Below, in pieces: positions 1 to 9,099 of a stretch of 44,448 nucleotides of DNA. This DNA comes from an uncultured SAR86 cluster bacterium (GTDB lineage: Bacteria > Pseudomonadota > Gammaproteobacteria > Magnimaribacterales > Magnimaribacteraceae). Position 1 is the first letter of the stretch, and each line of letters opens with the position of its first letter. The notes beneath the pieces were generated by a model that saw nothing but the letters and a program-made list of their open reading frames with translations, did not search any database and was not told the origin of the DNA. The DNA is taken from NCBI GenBank assembly GCA_902594545.1, contig CACJMO010000008.1, forward strand, positions 1 through 44,448, given 5' to 3'. A program made the translations under genes and the position numbers.

Positions 1-1556
1 GCTAATGATGTAAATACCGAGGCTATTAAGCTATTCTCATCATCTAAAACTGCTTTTTGATATGAGGCTATTTGAGATATCGATCCAGCCTTTAAAATTT
101 GTGTATTGGAATTAGATATGGAATCCGCTACAGCCTGCACAATAGATGTTGCTTTAGTAGCTACTTCATCAGCAACATTTGCAATTGTAGAATCTAGTAT
201 TGTTTTTATTGCAGTTGCAGAATTTATATCCGTAGAGGTTTTAAGTGTATTAACAATTTGTGCAACAATAAGCTCATCACCTGCACCATCTGCTAGACCA
301 GACCCTTCTAATAACGCTTCACCGACAGCCATTATGTTTATAAGACTTGCATTTATTTTTTGTGCTTCTATGTCAGCCAAAGGATTTGAGGTTGTTAAAT
401 CAAAATCAGATGGGAGACCTAAATTACTCAAAACAGTTGCTGCATCTCCTCCTGCAGCATCAACTACAGTAGTAAGTGCAGAAACATATTTAGAGTCCTT
501 TGAGGCAGTTAAGGTTACTGTGACAACTTCCCCTGTAAGGGTATCAACACCACCTTCAGCTACTACTTTAACTCCGTTACTATCATCAAGATTGAAGGTA
601 TATTGACCCAGCGCATTTGTAGTCGTTTCAGCTATGACACTTCCATTAAGATCGAGAACTTTTACGGTAGAACCACTGACATAACCGTCAACGACCGTAC
701 CAGAGATTGTCTCAGGTATGGATACATTGTTTACAGAAATTGCAAAAGATTTACTAAAGGTAGCACCATCTGGATCAGTAGCTGTAATAGTTATGTTTAA
801 TGAGTTTATTGAATCAAAATCTAGAGACACACCATCTTTTAATTTCAAAACTCCATCATTTGTTATTTCTAGGAGAGAAGCATCTGTTCCACTCAGAGTA
901 AAAGTAACTGAATCTGAATCAACATCTGTAAAAGAAACTGTTCCAATAAGCGCACCAGCTGAATTTTCATCTACATCTAAGACTGTAATGCTTATGTCTG
1001 TAGGAGCATCATTAACTGCTGAAACTACAAAAGTATAAGTAGCGGAATCGGAGCCTCCCTGACCATCTGTGACCGTCAAAACTAAATCACCAATAGTGTC
1101 CGCATCACTATTAACGTCATCGTTAGGTGTAAAAGTAATATTTTCGAGTTGCGCTATTGTGAGCGTATCTCCAACAGATAGTACAGTTCCGTCTGATAAA
1201 GACAGGACTCCACCTGTAGGAATGGAAGTGACTGTTATGGTAAGAGTATCTCCATCAGCATCGGTAGGCGCTCCGATACCAAATGAAGCAGCAGTATCTT
1301 CAGTAAAAGAGAAAGAAGCATTAGCTCCCATATTGGGTGCATTATTTGTATTAGGAGTTGGGGCTGGTGTAGAGCTTCCGCCTCCTCCGCCTCCACCACA
1401 AGCAGCCAAAGCAAGCATTGCAAAATTGCTGAATAAGAAGTTTGTTGGCCCTTTAAGCTTGAATTGTTTCTTTGACAGTGCTTCTTCGCCTCTAAGAATA
1501 TTGATTAACTGATTTTCGTAATTTGAGTTATTTAACTCTTTTTTTATGTCGCCCAT
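1..1556 (-). CDS. Large surface protein with poly-Gly lipobox and cadherin-like repeats (5' part; runs off left edge)
   Basis: An open frame runs from an ATG at 1556 to the window edge, about 518 residues with no stop. A hydrophilic stretch of about 39 residues comes first. A short hydrophobic segment follows, ending LALAAC at Cys53, then seven glycines and a Ser/Thr/Pro linker. This looks like a lipoprotein signal with an unusually long N-region. Residues about 70-275 hold two beta-rich repeats with Asp-rich motifs (DADGD, DVDSD, DPDG) typical of cadherin-like or VCBS calcium-binding folds. Residues about 287-325 (GTVVDGYVSG, then TTTNALGQYTF) resemble a carboxypeptidase-regulatory-like Ig domain. 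The rest is Ala/Ser-rich and probably helical. I infer an exported outer-surface protein, perhaps an adhesin. Substrate and full length are unknown. A well-spaced sigma70-type promoter lies just upstream. Confidence 0.8.
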   Translation of the reverse strand, partial: MGDIKKELNNSNYENQLINILRGEEALSKKQFKLKGPTNFLFSNFAMLALAACGGGGGGGSSTPAPTPNTNNAPNMGANASFSFTEDTAASFGIGAPTDADGDTLTITVTSIPTGGVLSLSDGTVLSVGDTLTIAQLENITFTPNDDVNSDADTIGDLVLTVTDGQGGSDSATYTFVVSAVNDAPTDISITVLDVDENSAGALIGTVSFTDVDSDSVTFTLSGTDASLLEITNDGVLKLKDGVSLDFDSINSLNITITATDPDGATFSKSFAISVNNVSIPETISGTVVDGYVSGSTVKVLDLNGSVIAETTTNALGQYTFNLDDSNGVKVVAEGGVDTLTGEVVTVTLTASKDSKYVSALTTVVDAAGGDAATVLSNLGLPSDFDLTTSNPLADIEAQKINASLINIMAVGEALLEGSGLADGAGDELIVAQIVNTLKTSTDINSATAIKTILDSTIANVADEVATKATSIVQAVADSISNSNTQILKAGSISQIASYQKAVLDDENSLIASVFTSL

Positions 1557-1589
1557 AATTTATTTTAATTTATTTAAGTCACCGATTTT

Positions 1590-1618
1590 AATATATGACA
1601 AAGTGGCGTAAGTGCCAA
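1590..1618 (-). promoter_or_regulatory. Sigma70-type promoter for the surface protein
   Basis: Read on the minus strand, TTGGCA (1618-1613) and TATATT (1595-1590) are separated by exactly 17 bases. The expected start is near 1583, giving a leader of about 27 bases before the ATG at 1556. No good Shine-Dalgarno is seen in that leader. The match is by eye only. Confidence 0.45.
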
Positions 1619-1654
1619 CAAATATTTGACCGAAAGTTAAAGTATTTTTTGAAG

Positions 1655-3298
1655 TTAGTAATTGCTGTATTTTGATTGCAATTCTTTTATTTCCCTTCTT
1701 AACAATAAGATGGCAATAAGATTTGGAACTGTAGCAATAGGTCCTATCACAGTAGCTATGTCCCAAACAATTTTCGTATCTATTATTGAAGCAGTAAAAA
1801 AAGCTCCTACGTAAATAACTCTGTAATGCAGAACCCACTTTTCACCGAACAAATGAACCGTTGCCCTATCCCCATAATAGGACCATGCGATGGCTGTAGA
1901 GAAAGCAAATAATAATAGACCGATAGCAACGATGTATTGACCATAGTCACCAAAAACACTTCTTGTAAAGGCCTTGCCGGTTAAATCTGCACCTATTAGT
2001 AGAGAAGATCCTTCAATATAAATATCAGCTGTATTGAGTTTACCTTTTTCGATATTTATCATTCCTTCAAATAGGGTTCCATCCAAGTTACGAACTTTTA
2101 CATTCTCAGCAACAGATCTGTTATGCATAAGTGTTAAGTCAGATGAAACTATAGATCCAGATTTAATGTTTAGATCTGAATTTAGAGATAATTCACCAGA
2201 ACAGCTATAGATGTAGTCTCTTAATTTATTTATGTCCTCCTTGTTCTGATCAGATAGTTCTTCACTTAAAAAGCAAATAGAACTCTCTTCAAATCTATTT
2301 TCAAATTTTTCCGTCCACACACCTGAAGAGAGGATTACGAGTCCAGTGATAGTGCAAATTACTATAGTGTCAATAAAAGGTTCAAGTATAGATACCATAC
2401 CTTCTTCAATTGGATCTTCAGTTTTTGACGAAGCGTGTGCGATGGGGGCTGAGCCCTGCCCAGCTTCATTTGAATAAAGACCTCTATTGACACCCCTAGT
2501 TAAGGCAGCAGCAACAGATGCACCTAAGAAACCTCCAACAGCAGCAGCAGGAGTCAAGACATGGACAAATATAGACTGTAACGAAGGGATAATATTTTCA
2601 TAGTTCGAAATAATTACTGCAAACGAACCTACCAAGTACCAAAAAGCCATAAATGGCACAAGCTTGGAAGCAATTTGAGCTATCCTCTTTATGCCACCAA
2701 TAATCACCATCCACAACAGAACTGCGAGAGTAGCCCCTGTTAAAAATTTAGGTATGCTAAACGTGTCATTCATGATCACAGCAATACTACTGATTTGTGG
2801 CATATTTCCGGTACCAAGACACATCATCAAAAGACATACAGAGAATAGAACAGCTAACCATTTCATATTGAGGCCATTTTCAATGTAATACATTGGACCA
2901 CCAGATATAGAACCATCAGGTAACACCTCTCTGTACTTATGTGCAAGTGTCACCTCAACAAACTTAGTGGTCATACCAAAGAAAGCTGTGACCCACATCC
3001 AAAATATCGCTGCAGGTCCTCCTAGAAAAATTGCAAGGGCCACTCCACCGATATTACCCGTACCAACCGTACCAGATAACGCTGTGGTTAAAGCTTGAAA
3101 AGGTGTGGTTTCTCCCTGAGTATCATCTTTAACATATTTACCACTTAGGATTCTCCAACCGTGACGAAAATATTTAATCTGAGGAAATCCAAGATATATT
3201 GTAAAAAAGATACCTGACCCAATTAGAAAAACTGGAAACCAATACTGATCCACTAACCAGTACGTTAAAAATTCTAGAATACTTGTAAATGTTTCCAC
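1655..3298 (-). CDS. AGCS-family sodium:alanine/glycine symporter with inserted loop
   Basis: A 547-residue integral membrane protein of the alanine/glycine:cation symporter family, which imports small neutral amino acids with Na+. The family core is clear: TVGTGNIGGVA near residues 77-87, GGPMYYIE near 133-140, NEAGQGSAPIAHA near 287-299, and FSTAIAWSYYGDRA near the C-terminus. The start is GTG at 3298, overlapping the upstream glutaredoxin stop by one base (TAGTG), so translational coupling is likely. Residues about 331-437 form a soluble insertion of roughly 105 residues that most family members lack. It carries two Cys (352 and 376) and a beta-rich second half. The substrate cannot be told from sequence alone. 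Confidence 0.9.
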   Translation of the reverse strand: METFTSILEFLTYWLVDQYWFPVFLIGSGIFFTIYLGFPQIKYFRHGWRILSGKYVKDDTQGETTPFQALTTALSGTVGTGNIGGVALAIFLGGPAAIFWMWVTAFFGMTTKFVEVTLAHKYREVLPDGSISGGPMYYIENGLNMKWLAVLFSVCLLMMCLGTGNMPQISSIAVIMNDTFSIPKFLTGATLAVLLWMVIIGGIKRIAQIASKLVPFMAFWYLVGSFAVIISNYENIIPSLQSIFVHVLTPAAAVGGFLGASVAAALTRGVNRGLYSNEAGQGSAPIAHASSKTEDPIEEGMVSILEPFIDTIVICTITGLVILSSGVWTEKFENRFEESSICFLSEELSDQNKEDINKLRDYIYSCSGELSLNSDLNIKSGSIVSSDLTLMHNRSVAENVKVRNLDGTLFEGMINIEKGKLNTADIYIEGSSLLIGADLTGKAFTRSVFGDYGQYIVAIGLLLFAFSTAIAWSYYGDRATVHLFGEKWVLHYRVIYVGAFFTASIIDTKIVWDIATVIGPIATVPNLIAILLLRREIKELQSKYSNY

Positions 3299-3516
3299 TA
3301 GGCTAGGTGTGCATCCAATTCAGTAAAGCCACCTATGTAATTTCCATCCATGGTTATCTGAGGAAATGTTCTGGCCTCTGGAAATTTTTCGACAAATTCT
3401 TCTCGTGAATAATCCACATCCAACATGTATTTTTTATACTCAAGGGATTTCATTCTACAAAGCATTTCAGCCTTATCGCAAAAAATACAATTAGGCTTTG
3501 ACCATATCTCTATCAT
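3298..3516 (-). CDS. Small dithiol glutaredoxin
   Basis: A 72-residue glutaredoxin, near the minimal size of the fold. It has a dithiol active site CIFC at residues 11-14, the cis-Pro segment TFPQI, and the glutathione-binding segment GNYIGGFTEL. It should reduce mixed disulfides using glutathione in the cytoplasm. The protein ends right after the GG motif helix, so it is slightly shorter than GrxC-type proteins. Its stop codon overlaps the GTG start of the downstream symporter by one base, and the two form one transcription unit. The pairing with an amino-acid symporter has no obvious functional reason. Confidence 0.88.
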   Translation of the reverse strand: MIEIWSKPNCIFCDKAEMLCRMKSLEYKKYMLDVDYSREEFVEKFPEARTFPQITMDGNYIGGFTELDAHLA

Positions 3517-3554
3517 TGTTTATTCTCGTTGAAATTCAAATTTTAGGAGCTTCA

Positions 3555-4199
3555 ATGATACTTGATGGTTTCAAATTTTCTATAAATTTTTTTAGGGACA
3601 ATTTCAACAGATTAGTTTTCATATTAATAGCTCCCTGGTTTATCTACATAATATTTAATTTCTTTCTTTCTTCAGTAGTAATTAATGAAGATACTACGAA
3701 AGAACTTTTTCTTTTAATACCTATAATAATTTCACAAGCTTGGACTCAATGCTTGGTTATCATCGCCATTGCTGACAAAGATAAAAACAGGACTATACCG
3801 GATCTATACATATATACATTGTATAAACTACCTATTGTCATCTTGTGGAGTTTATTTGTTATGCTCGCAGTTGTAGTAGGTATTTTGCTCTTTATTATTC
3901 CTGGAATTTATATTGCTTGTAGGTACTCGGTATTAATTGTTGAACTGCTTTTATCTAATCAAGATAGTACTGAGGCTGCCAGAAGCGCTTTTACCTTAAC
4001 TGAAAATAAGGTTCTACAAATATTCATATATTTTCTAGCTATTATTCCAATTTTTATGTCTCTAAGCATTCTCACCATTTCCCTTGGAAACTCGGTCATC
4101 ATTGCCAGTATTCTAGATATAGCTATGGTTGCCTTCTCTACAACATATACCTACTATCTATATGAACAACTTGTTGAAGATTCTCAATATGGAACTTAA
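3555..4199 (+). CDS. Multi-pass membrane protein, YciC-like
   Basis: A 214-residue hydrophobic protein with about five to six membrane segments, resembling the YciC/glycerophosphodiesterase-membrane-domain type of inner-membrane proteins of unknown function. Recognisable pieces are the segment after SQAWTQCLVI, the strongly hydrophobic IPGIYIACRYS region, and the family-like ARSAFTLTENKVLQIF stretch. I place the start at ATG 3555 rather than an upstream in-frame codon at 3498, because AGGAG sits five bases ahead of 3555 and the upstream part overlaps the divergent glutaredoxin. The last 11 bases overlap the next gene. Family assignment is tentative. Confidence 0.65.
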   Translation: MILDGFKFSINFFRDNFNRLVFILIAPWFIYIIFNFFLSSVVINEDTTKELFLLIPIIISQAWTQCLVIIAIADKDKNRTIPDLYIYTLYKLPIVILWSLFVMLAVVVGILLFIIPGIYIACRYSVLIVELLLSNQDSTEAARSAFTLTENKVLQIFIYFLAIIPIFMSLSILTISLGNSVIIASILDIAMVAFSTTYTYYLYEQLVEDSQYGT

Positions 4200-5046
4200 A
4201 AAAAGCAATGACATGCATTACTTCACAGCTGGTGAAGGAAAGCCTCTATATCTTGTTCACGGATTCCCAGATTGTCCGCAAAATTTTGAACACCAAATTA
4301 AATTTTTTGCAGATGAAGGTTTTCAGGTTATAGCGCCTTATTTGCCAGGATACCATCCAGAGGATTCCGGCTTAGATACTTATCAAACGCTGAGAGTTTC
4401 AGAAATTTTGATTGAATTTATTGAATCTATAAGTGGTGACAAAAAGGTATTCTTGTATGGACATGATTGGGGGGCACCTATTGTGTATGGAATAACTCAA
4501 CAGAGACCTGATTTAATCTCAAAATTTTCTGCAGCATCTGTTCCCCACGGGATGTCATTTCAAGCTGCACTACTGACAAATTCAGAACAACAGAGAAAGT
4601 CGTGGTACATGTTTTTTTTCCAATTACCTATAGCTGATCTTGCTGTCCCTACAAATGATTTTGAATTCATTCATAAGCTTTGGCAGGATTGGTCGCCCGA
4701 TTTAAAAACTTATAAACCCTACTCAGATAAAGTTGTTTCTGTCTTGAGTAAATCAAATGTATTGTCTAATGCTCTTGCTTACTATAGATCTGCTTTTCAA
4801 GAATCTCTTCAATCAGAAAGAATTAATATGAAATCTCTTGAGTTCATTTCTACAAAAATTCAACCTCCCTGTCTGTATCTCCATGGAAAAAATGATGGAT
4901 GTATAAACTTTAATTTATCTGAGGGAATGAGTGAGCACTTTGAAGAATTGACTATAAAGATCTTAGAAGATTGCGGACATTTTATTCACTTGGAAAAAAT
5001 TGATGAATTCAACAAACTTCTTTTAGACTTTTTTACTGATACTTAG
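4189..5046 (+). CDS. Alpha/beta hydrolase, epoxide-hydrolase/haloalkane-dehalogenase type
   Basis: A 285-residue alpha/beta hydrolase with an aspartate nucleophile. HGFPD at residues 34-38 forms the oxyanion-side motif, GHDWGAP at 101-107 carries nucleophile Asp103, GKNDG marks the late acid-loop, and DCGH holds His264. The Asp rather than Ser nucleophile is typical of soluble epoxide hydrolases and haloalkane dehalogenases, so it should hydrolyse an epoxide or carbon-halogen bond through an ester intermediate. The substrate is unknown. I chose ATG 4189, which overlaps the upstream stop by 11 bases. A longer in-frame start at 4129 would lie deep in the upstream gene, and ATG 4213 is possible. 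The 3' end overlaps convergent holB by 24 bases. Confidence 0.85.
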   Translation: MELKKSNDMHYFTAGEGKPLYLVHGFPDCPQNFEHQIKFFADEGFQVIAPYLPGYHPEDSGLDTYQTLRVSEILIEFIESISGDKKVFLYGHDWGAPIVYGITQQRPDLISKFSAASVPHGMSFQAALLTNSEQQRKSWYMFFFQLPIADLAVPTNDFEFIHKLWQDWSPDLKTYKPYSDKVVSVLSKSNVLSNALAYYRSAFQESLQSERINMKSLEFISTKIQPPCLYLHGKNDGCINFNLSEGMSEHFEELTIKILEDCGHFIHLEKIDEFNKLLLDFFTDT

Positions 5047-6003
5047 GAGCTTTTCCCAATCTATAAATAAAGAATTCAACTGATACTCTTTATTCAAATT
5101 ACTGTCACTGGAGAATTGACTCCAGATTGCATTGGTCTGAGTTAACAGATTATGAACTTTTTCAATATGAGTATTCTGACTTAAATATCGGGAAATATTA
5201 TCTGTATCTTCAGTCAGCTTTTGAAGAGAATCATCTGCGTGAAACTTTATAGTGTCGTAAAGTATTTTTACCATCCATTCAACTTTCATAGGTAATGTAT
5301 CTAGCTCTTCAATCCATTTTTTAGAAATAGTCACAATATCCTTACCGCTTTTAATTATTCCAGAAATGTCATTTATAAATTCTTCCCTTATTTGCATTGT
5401 ATTTGTTTTTAAATATTCTTTAGCGAGGATTGGACAATTATCGGTTAGTGTTAGGGACATTTTTGCTTCTTCCTCAGTAAATTCACTTAACCAGCTCAGC
5501 GCATCTTTTGTAGAAGGAGTTTTAATATATATATTCAAGCATCTACTGAGTATTGTTTCAGGTATTAAATGTCTAAAACTCGATGTGAATATAAAGAAAG
5601 TATTCTTTGGAGGCTCCTCTAGGATCTTAAGTAATGAATTGAAACCATGATGATTGCAACTATCCAAATTTAAAACAGCAACTTTATTTTTTTGAAGGAA
5701 AGGAGTTTCAAAAAGTTTTAGAACCAATTCAGGAAATTGTTCAATTGAAATCAGCTTCTTACCGTCCAAAACATTTAGCGTATGGTAGTCGGGATGATCA
5801 TCTATGCTTTCTAGGTTACAAGCAAAACATGAAGAACAATCATTGGTTTCAGCATTTTGACAAAGTAATTTTTCTGCTAAATACTCAGCAAATAAAGATT
5901 TACCTAAGCCTTTCTTTCCTAGAATTAAGAAAGCATGATGAGATAATCCTCGACCTATTTGGTCAAAATAATCCTCCAACCAAATGGGTAAATTATTCTT
6001 CAT
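5023..6003 (-). CDS. holB: DNA polymerase III delta' subunit
   Basis: A 326-residue clamp-loader subunit that, with gamma/tau and delta, opens the sliding clamp. Walker A is GKKGLGKS at residues 29-36. The zinc module has Cys48, Cys56, Cys59 and Cys62, followed by HPDYH as in other delta' proteins. The EEPPKNTFFIFTS and ILSRC segments match the AAA+ sensor and SRC regions. Length is close to the E. coli protein (334). It is the last gene of the fab/tmk cluster, overlapping tmk by 11 bases at its start. Its 3' end overlaps the convergent hydrolase by 24 bases. Confidence 0.95.
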   Translation of the reverse strand: MKNNLPIWLEDYFDQIGRGLSHHAFLILGKKGLGKSLFAEYLAEKLLCQNAETNDCSSCFACNLESIDDHPDYHTLNVLDGKKLISIEQFPELVLKLFETPFLQKNKVAVLNLDSCNHHGFNSLLKILEEPPKNTFFIFTSSFRHLIPETILSRCLNIYIKTPSTKDALSWLSEFTEEEAKMSLTLTDNCPILAKEYLKTNTMQIREEFINDISGIIKSGKDIVTISKKWIEELDTLPMKVEWMVKILYDTIKFHADDSLQKLTEDTDNISRYLSQNTHIEKVHNLLTQTNAIWSQFSSDSNLNKEYQLNSLFIDWEKLLSISKKV

Positions 6004-6613
6004 CTAAAAAATTGGATAAAGTTTCTTTGACCTGAGATTCAACTTCATCAAAATTAAGGGATGAATCTACAATCTTGATTCTTTCTTGATGAAGTTCAGA
6101 CAATCTTAAATACTCGTCTCTGATTCGACCGTGAAACACCAAAGGTTCTTGCTCAAAACGATCTAATTCAGAACGATTTTTGGCTCTCTCCAATGCAATA
6201 ACGGGTGAAAGATCAAACAACAGAGTAAGATGTGGAAGAGGTATATTTAGTAAATTTACGAGATTATCTATTTTTGAAATATCTATCCCACGACCCCCAC
6301 CTTGATAAGCATAAGTTGAATCTAAGTAGCGATCAGAAATCACCCAAGTTCCTTTTTCCAGACTTGGTAAAACAATATTATCTAAATGATTTCTACGATC
6401 AGCCATCATCAAAAGAAGTTCAACCTCAGAAGAAATTTTAGATTCCTTGTTGAGTAACATAGAGCGAAGTTCTTTGCCAATTGGACCTCCACCGGGCTCC
6501 TTTGTTGTTATGTATTGAATATCCCTGCTTTCCAAAAAACTTTGAATAGTTTCTAGGCTTGTCGATTTTCCAGAGCCTTCAATACCTTCAAGTGTAATAA
6601 ATTTACCTGACAT
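5993..6613 (-). CDS. tmk: Thymidylate kinase
   Basis: A 206-residue dTMP kinase making dTDP for DNA synthesis. The P-loop is GIEGSGKS at residues 10-17. The DRY motif (ISDRYLDSTYAYQGGGRG) and the LID region with basic residues (RAKNRSELDRFEQE) are present. Length and domain order are normal. It overlaps mltG upstream by 11 bases and holB downstream by 11 bases, the usual mltG-tmk-holB order in gammaproteobacteria. Confidence 0.96.
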   Translation of the reverse strand: MSGKFITLEGIEGSGKSTSLETIQSFLESRDIQYITTKEPGGGPIGKELRSMLLNKESKISSEVELLLMMADRRNHLDNIVLPSLEKGTWVISDRYLDSTYAYQGGGRGIDISKIDNLVNLLNIPLPHLTLLFDLSPVIALERAKNRSELDRFEQEPLVFHGRIRDEYLRLSELHQERIKIVDSSLNFDEVESQVKETLSNFLDEE

Positions 6614-7559
6614 TCAATTGATACTCCCGAACTGCCTGATTATGTTCCTTTAATGTTTTTGAAAATTTATGAAAACCATTGCCCATTGAGACAAAATAAA
6701 GGTAATTTGTATCAGCAGGATTTAACGCTGCCCTCAGGGATTCTTCGCTTACAGTAGAGATTGGTGAAGGAGGCAGCCCTTTATATCGATATGTATTGTA
6801 GGGACTGTCGAAATTAAGATCTTTCTTTCTTAAGTCTCCGTCAAAATTTTTACCCAGTGCATATATAACTGTAGGATCAGATTGTAGTTTCATATCTTTA
6901 TTCAATCTATTTATAAACACGCTGGCAATTATTTCTTTTTCTGTACCCTCTTTCTCAATTATAGAGGCTAATGTGATTGCATCTTTTAAATTTTCAAAGG
7001 GTAGATTTGCATTTCTCTCTAACCAAAGTCTCTTGGAGACCTCATCCCACTTAATTTGAGACTGAAGAAGTATAGAAGAGAACGTATCACCTCGAATATA
7101 GAAATAGGTATCTGGATAAAACTGTCCTTCTTCAAAAAGAATAGAAAAGTTTTTATCTAAAATATTATCTTTAATAAAAAGATCATTTATTAAACCAACC
7201 TGATTACCTTTATTTAATATTTGGCTTAATGTCATACCGGGTAAGATAGTAAGCTTTCTATATAGAATGTCTCCATTAGAAAATTTTTTTCCCAATGAAT
7301 ATATTGACTCATAAGAATTGAGGTCGTATTCGCCGGCCTTGAAATTGTCATCTAGTGAAAAAAGTCTTGAATAAAAGTTAAAAAAGTTTGAGGAGAGAAT
7401 TAAATTTGAGTCATATAACTTTTGGGAAATAACGGATGTAGTTTCCCCAGATTCAATATGAAATACATAATCTTTATCAACCACTAGTCTAAAATGAACT
7501 ACCAATAAAGAGATACAAATTAAAAAAAGTAAAGATGTTGAGACGAATTTTGAAAGCAC
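6603..7559 (-). CDS. mltG: Endolytic murein transglycosylase
   Basis: A 318-residue single-pass inner-membrane protein of the YceG/MltG family, which cuts nascent glycan strands and helps set strand length. Residues about 7-27 form the N-terminal membrane anchor. The LysM-like part covers about residues 30-110. The catalytic region includes EEGQFYPDTYF and ASIIEKEG with probable catalytic Glu202, then the conserved SDPTVIYALG and YNTYRYKGLPPSPI segments. It lies three bases after fabF; pabC, which precedes mltG in E. coli, is absent. Confidence 0.95.
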   Translation of the reverse strand: MLSKFVSTSLLFLICISLLVVHFRLVVDKDYVFHIESGETTSVISQKLYDSNLILSSNFFNFYSRLFSLDDNFKAGEYDLNSYESIYSLGKKFSNGDILYRKLTILPGMTLSQILNKGNQVGLINDLFIKDNILDKNFSILFEEGQFYPDTYFYIRGDTFSSILLQSQIKWDEVSKRLWLERNANLPFENLKDAITLASIIEKEGTEKEIIASVFINRLNKDMKLQSDPTVIYALGKNFDGDLRKKDLNFDSPYNTYRYKGLPPSPISTVSEESLRAALNPADTNYLYFVSMGNGFHKFSKTLKEHNQAVREYQLNVR

Positions 7560-7562
7560 TGA

Positions 7563-8801
7563 TTAATCTAATTTTTTAAAAATTAGAGTAGCATTAGTGC
7601 CTCCAAAACCAAAAGAGTTTGAAAGGGAATATTTTAATTTCTTGTGGGTAGCTTGATTAGCCGAATAATTTAAATCACAACCTTCATCTGGGTTTTCTAG
7701 ATTGATAGTTGGAGGACAAATATCATCTCGCAGACTAAGTACAGAAAATATTGCTTCTATAGCTCCTGCAGCACCCAAGAGGTGACCGGTCATGGACTTA
7801 GTTGAACTAACAATTAAATTATCAAGAGTATCTTGAAACACAGATTTTATTGCGTCTGTTTCTGCAATATCGCCTGCAGGGGTAGAAGTCCCATGAGCAT
7901 TAATATATCCAATATCTTTTGGATCTATACCTGCATCACGAATAGCATTAGCCATCGATAAAGCAGCGCCTTCTCCACCATCAGGGGGTGAAGTTATATG
8001 ATGCGCATCGGCACTCATTCCAAAACCAACTATTTCTGCATAAATGTTTGCACCTCTAGATTGTGCATGTTCATATTCTTCAAGAATTAAGCACCCTGCT
8101 CCCTCCCCTAAAACAAACCCATCACGATCCTTGTCCCAAGGTCTACTTGCACCTGTTGGATTTTCATTATTGGTTGAGAGGGCCTTTGCCGCATTGAACC
8201 CTGCTATACCTAATGGTGTAGTAGCCATTTCAGCTCCACCTGTTAACATGATATCTGCATCCCCATGAACAATACTTCTAAAAGAATATCCTATAGAGTG
8301 GCTTGCGCTTGAACAGGCACTGGCTATAGAAATATTAGGTCCTTTAAGGCCAAATTTTAGAGAAGCATAACCGGATACCATATTTGATATTGCACCTGGC
8401 ACAAAGAAAGGAGATATTTTTTTTGGGCCACTTTCTGAGAGTTTAGTCTTACTTTCTTCGATAGTCCCAAGACCGCCAATCCCTGACCCAATAGAAACGC
8501 CAAATTTATTTTTATCTATTTGATTTAAATCGATTTCTGAATCTTCTAAGCATTCTTGAGAAGCAATTAAGCCGTATTGAATAAAAGGGTCTGTGCGTCT
8601 AATCTCTTTCTTGTCTAAAAGATTTTCTATATTTTCCTCAACGGTTGCAGCAAACTTGGTCTCAAAATTTTCAGTATCGAAATTGGTTATGGTTTTCACA
8701 CCACTTTTACCATCAAGTATGTTTGCCCAAGAATCAGTTACATTGTTGCCCACGGGCGATAGTAGACCGAGACCAGTAACTACTACCCTTCTGTTTGTCA
8801 T
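7563..8801 (-). CDS. fabF: 3-oxoacyl-ACP synthase II
   Basis: A 412-residue condensing enzyme that elongates acyl-ACP with malonyl-ACP. The Cys-His-His triad is complete: Cys163 in SACSSASHS, His in NAHGTSTPAGD near residue 303, and His in MTGHLLGAAGA near residue 340. The C-terminal NSFGFGGTNATL motif is intact. It lies 20 bases after acpP and is followed directly by mltG. No fabH is seen in this cluster, so initiation of fatty-acid synthesis must rely on an enzyme encoded elsewhere or on an alternative route. Confidence 0.97.
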   Translation of the reverse strand: MTNRRVVVTGLGLLSPVGNNVTDSWANILDGKSGVKTITNFDTENFETKFAATVEENIENLLDKKEIRRTDPFIQYGLIASQECLEDSEIDLNQIDKNKFGVSIGSGIGGLGTIEESKTKLSESGPKKISPFFVPGAISNMVSGYASLKFGLKGPNISIASACSSASHSIGYSFRSIVHGDADIMLTGGAEMATTPLGIAGFNAAKALSTNNENPTGASRPWDKDRDGFVLGEGAGCLILEEYEHAQSRGANIYAEIVGFGMSADAHHITSPPDGGEGAALSMANAIRDAGIDPKDIGYINAHGTSTPAGDIAETDAIKSVFQDTLDNLIVSSTKSMTGHLLGAAGAIEAIFSVLSLRDDICPPTINLENPDEGCDLNYSANQATHKKLKYSLSNSFGFGGTNATLIFKKLD

Positions 8802-8821
8802 GATAGCCTAGAGGCTAAGGA

Positions 8822-9052
8822 TTAAGAATTACTGTTTATATAGTCGACAGCATTTTTTACTGTTTGAATATTTTCAGCTTCTTCGTCAGGAATTTCTATT
8901 TCAAACTCCTCTTCAAAAGCCATAACCAATTCAACAGTATCAAGTGAATCAGCACCAAGATCATCTATAAAAGAAGCTTCTAATTTTACTTCTTCAGTAG
9001 ACACACCCAGCTGTTCGCAAACGATTTTTTGAACTCTATCTTCAACACTCAT
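8822..9052 (-). CDS. acpP: Acyl carrier protein
   Basis: A 76-residue acidic acyl carrier protein. The phosphopantetheine attachment site is Ser36 in [10 protein letters not shown], and the acidic helix II ([17 protein letters not shown]) is typical. A GGGAGA Shine-Dalgarno lies just upstream, and its own promoter is likely in the 111-base gap behind fabG, as expected for a protein needed in large amounts. Confidence 0.97.
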   Translation of the reverse strand: MSVEDRVQKIVCEQLGVSTEEVKLEASFIDDLGADSLDTVELVMAFEEEFEIEIPDEEAENIQTVKNAVDYINSNS

Positions 9053-9099
9053 AATATATCTCCCATCTAAAACGCGATTGTTAGTCTCAGAAAGCGCGA

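Noticed and set aside
106-1512. Several overlapping plus-strand open frames of 65-166 codons
   Set aside because: They are antisense to one continuous minus-strand frame with cadherin-like repeats and have no start signals or recognisable domains.
4129-4188. Longer N-terminus for the epoxide-hydrolase-like protein
   Set aside because: Those 20 codons lie wholly within the upstream membrane-protein gene and do not resemble the family start.
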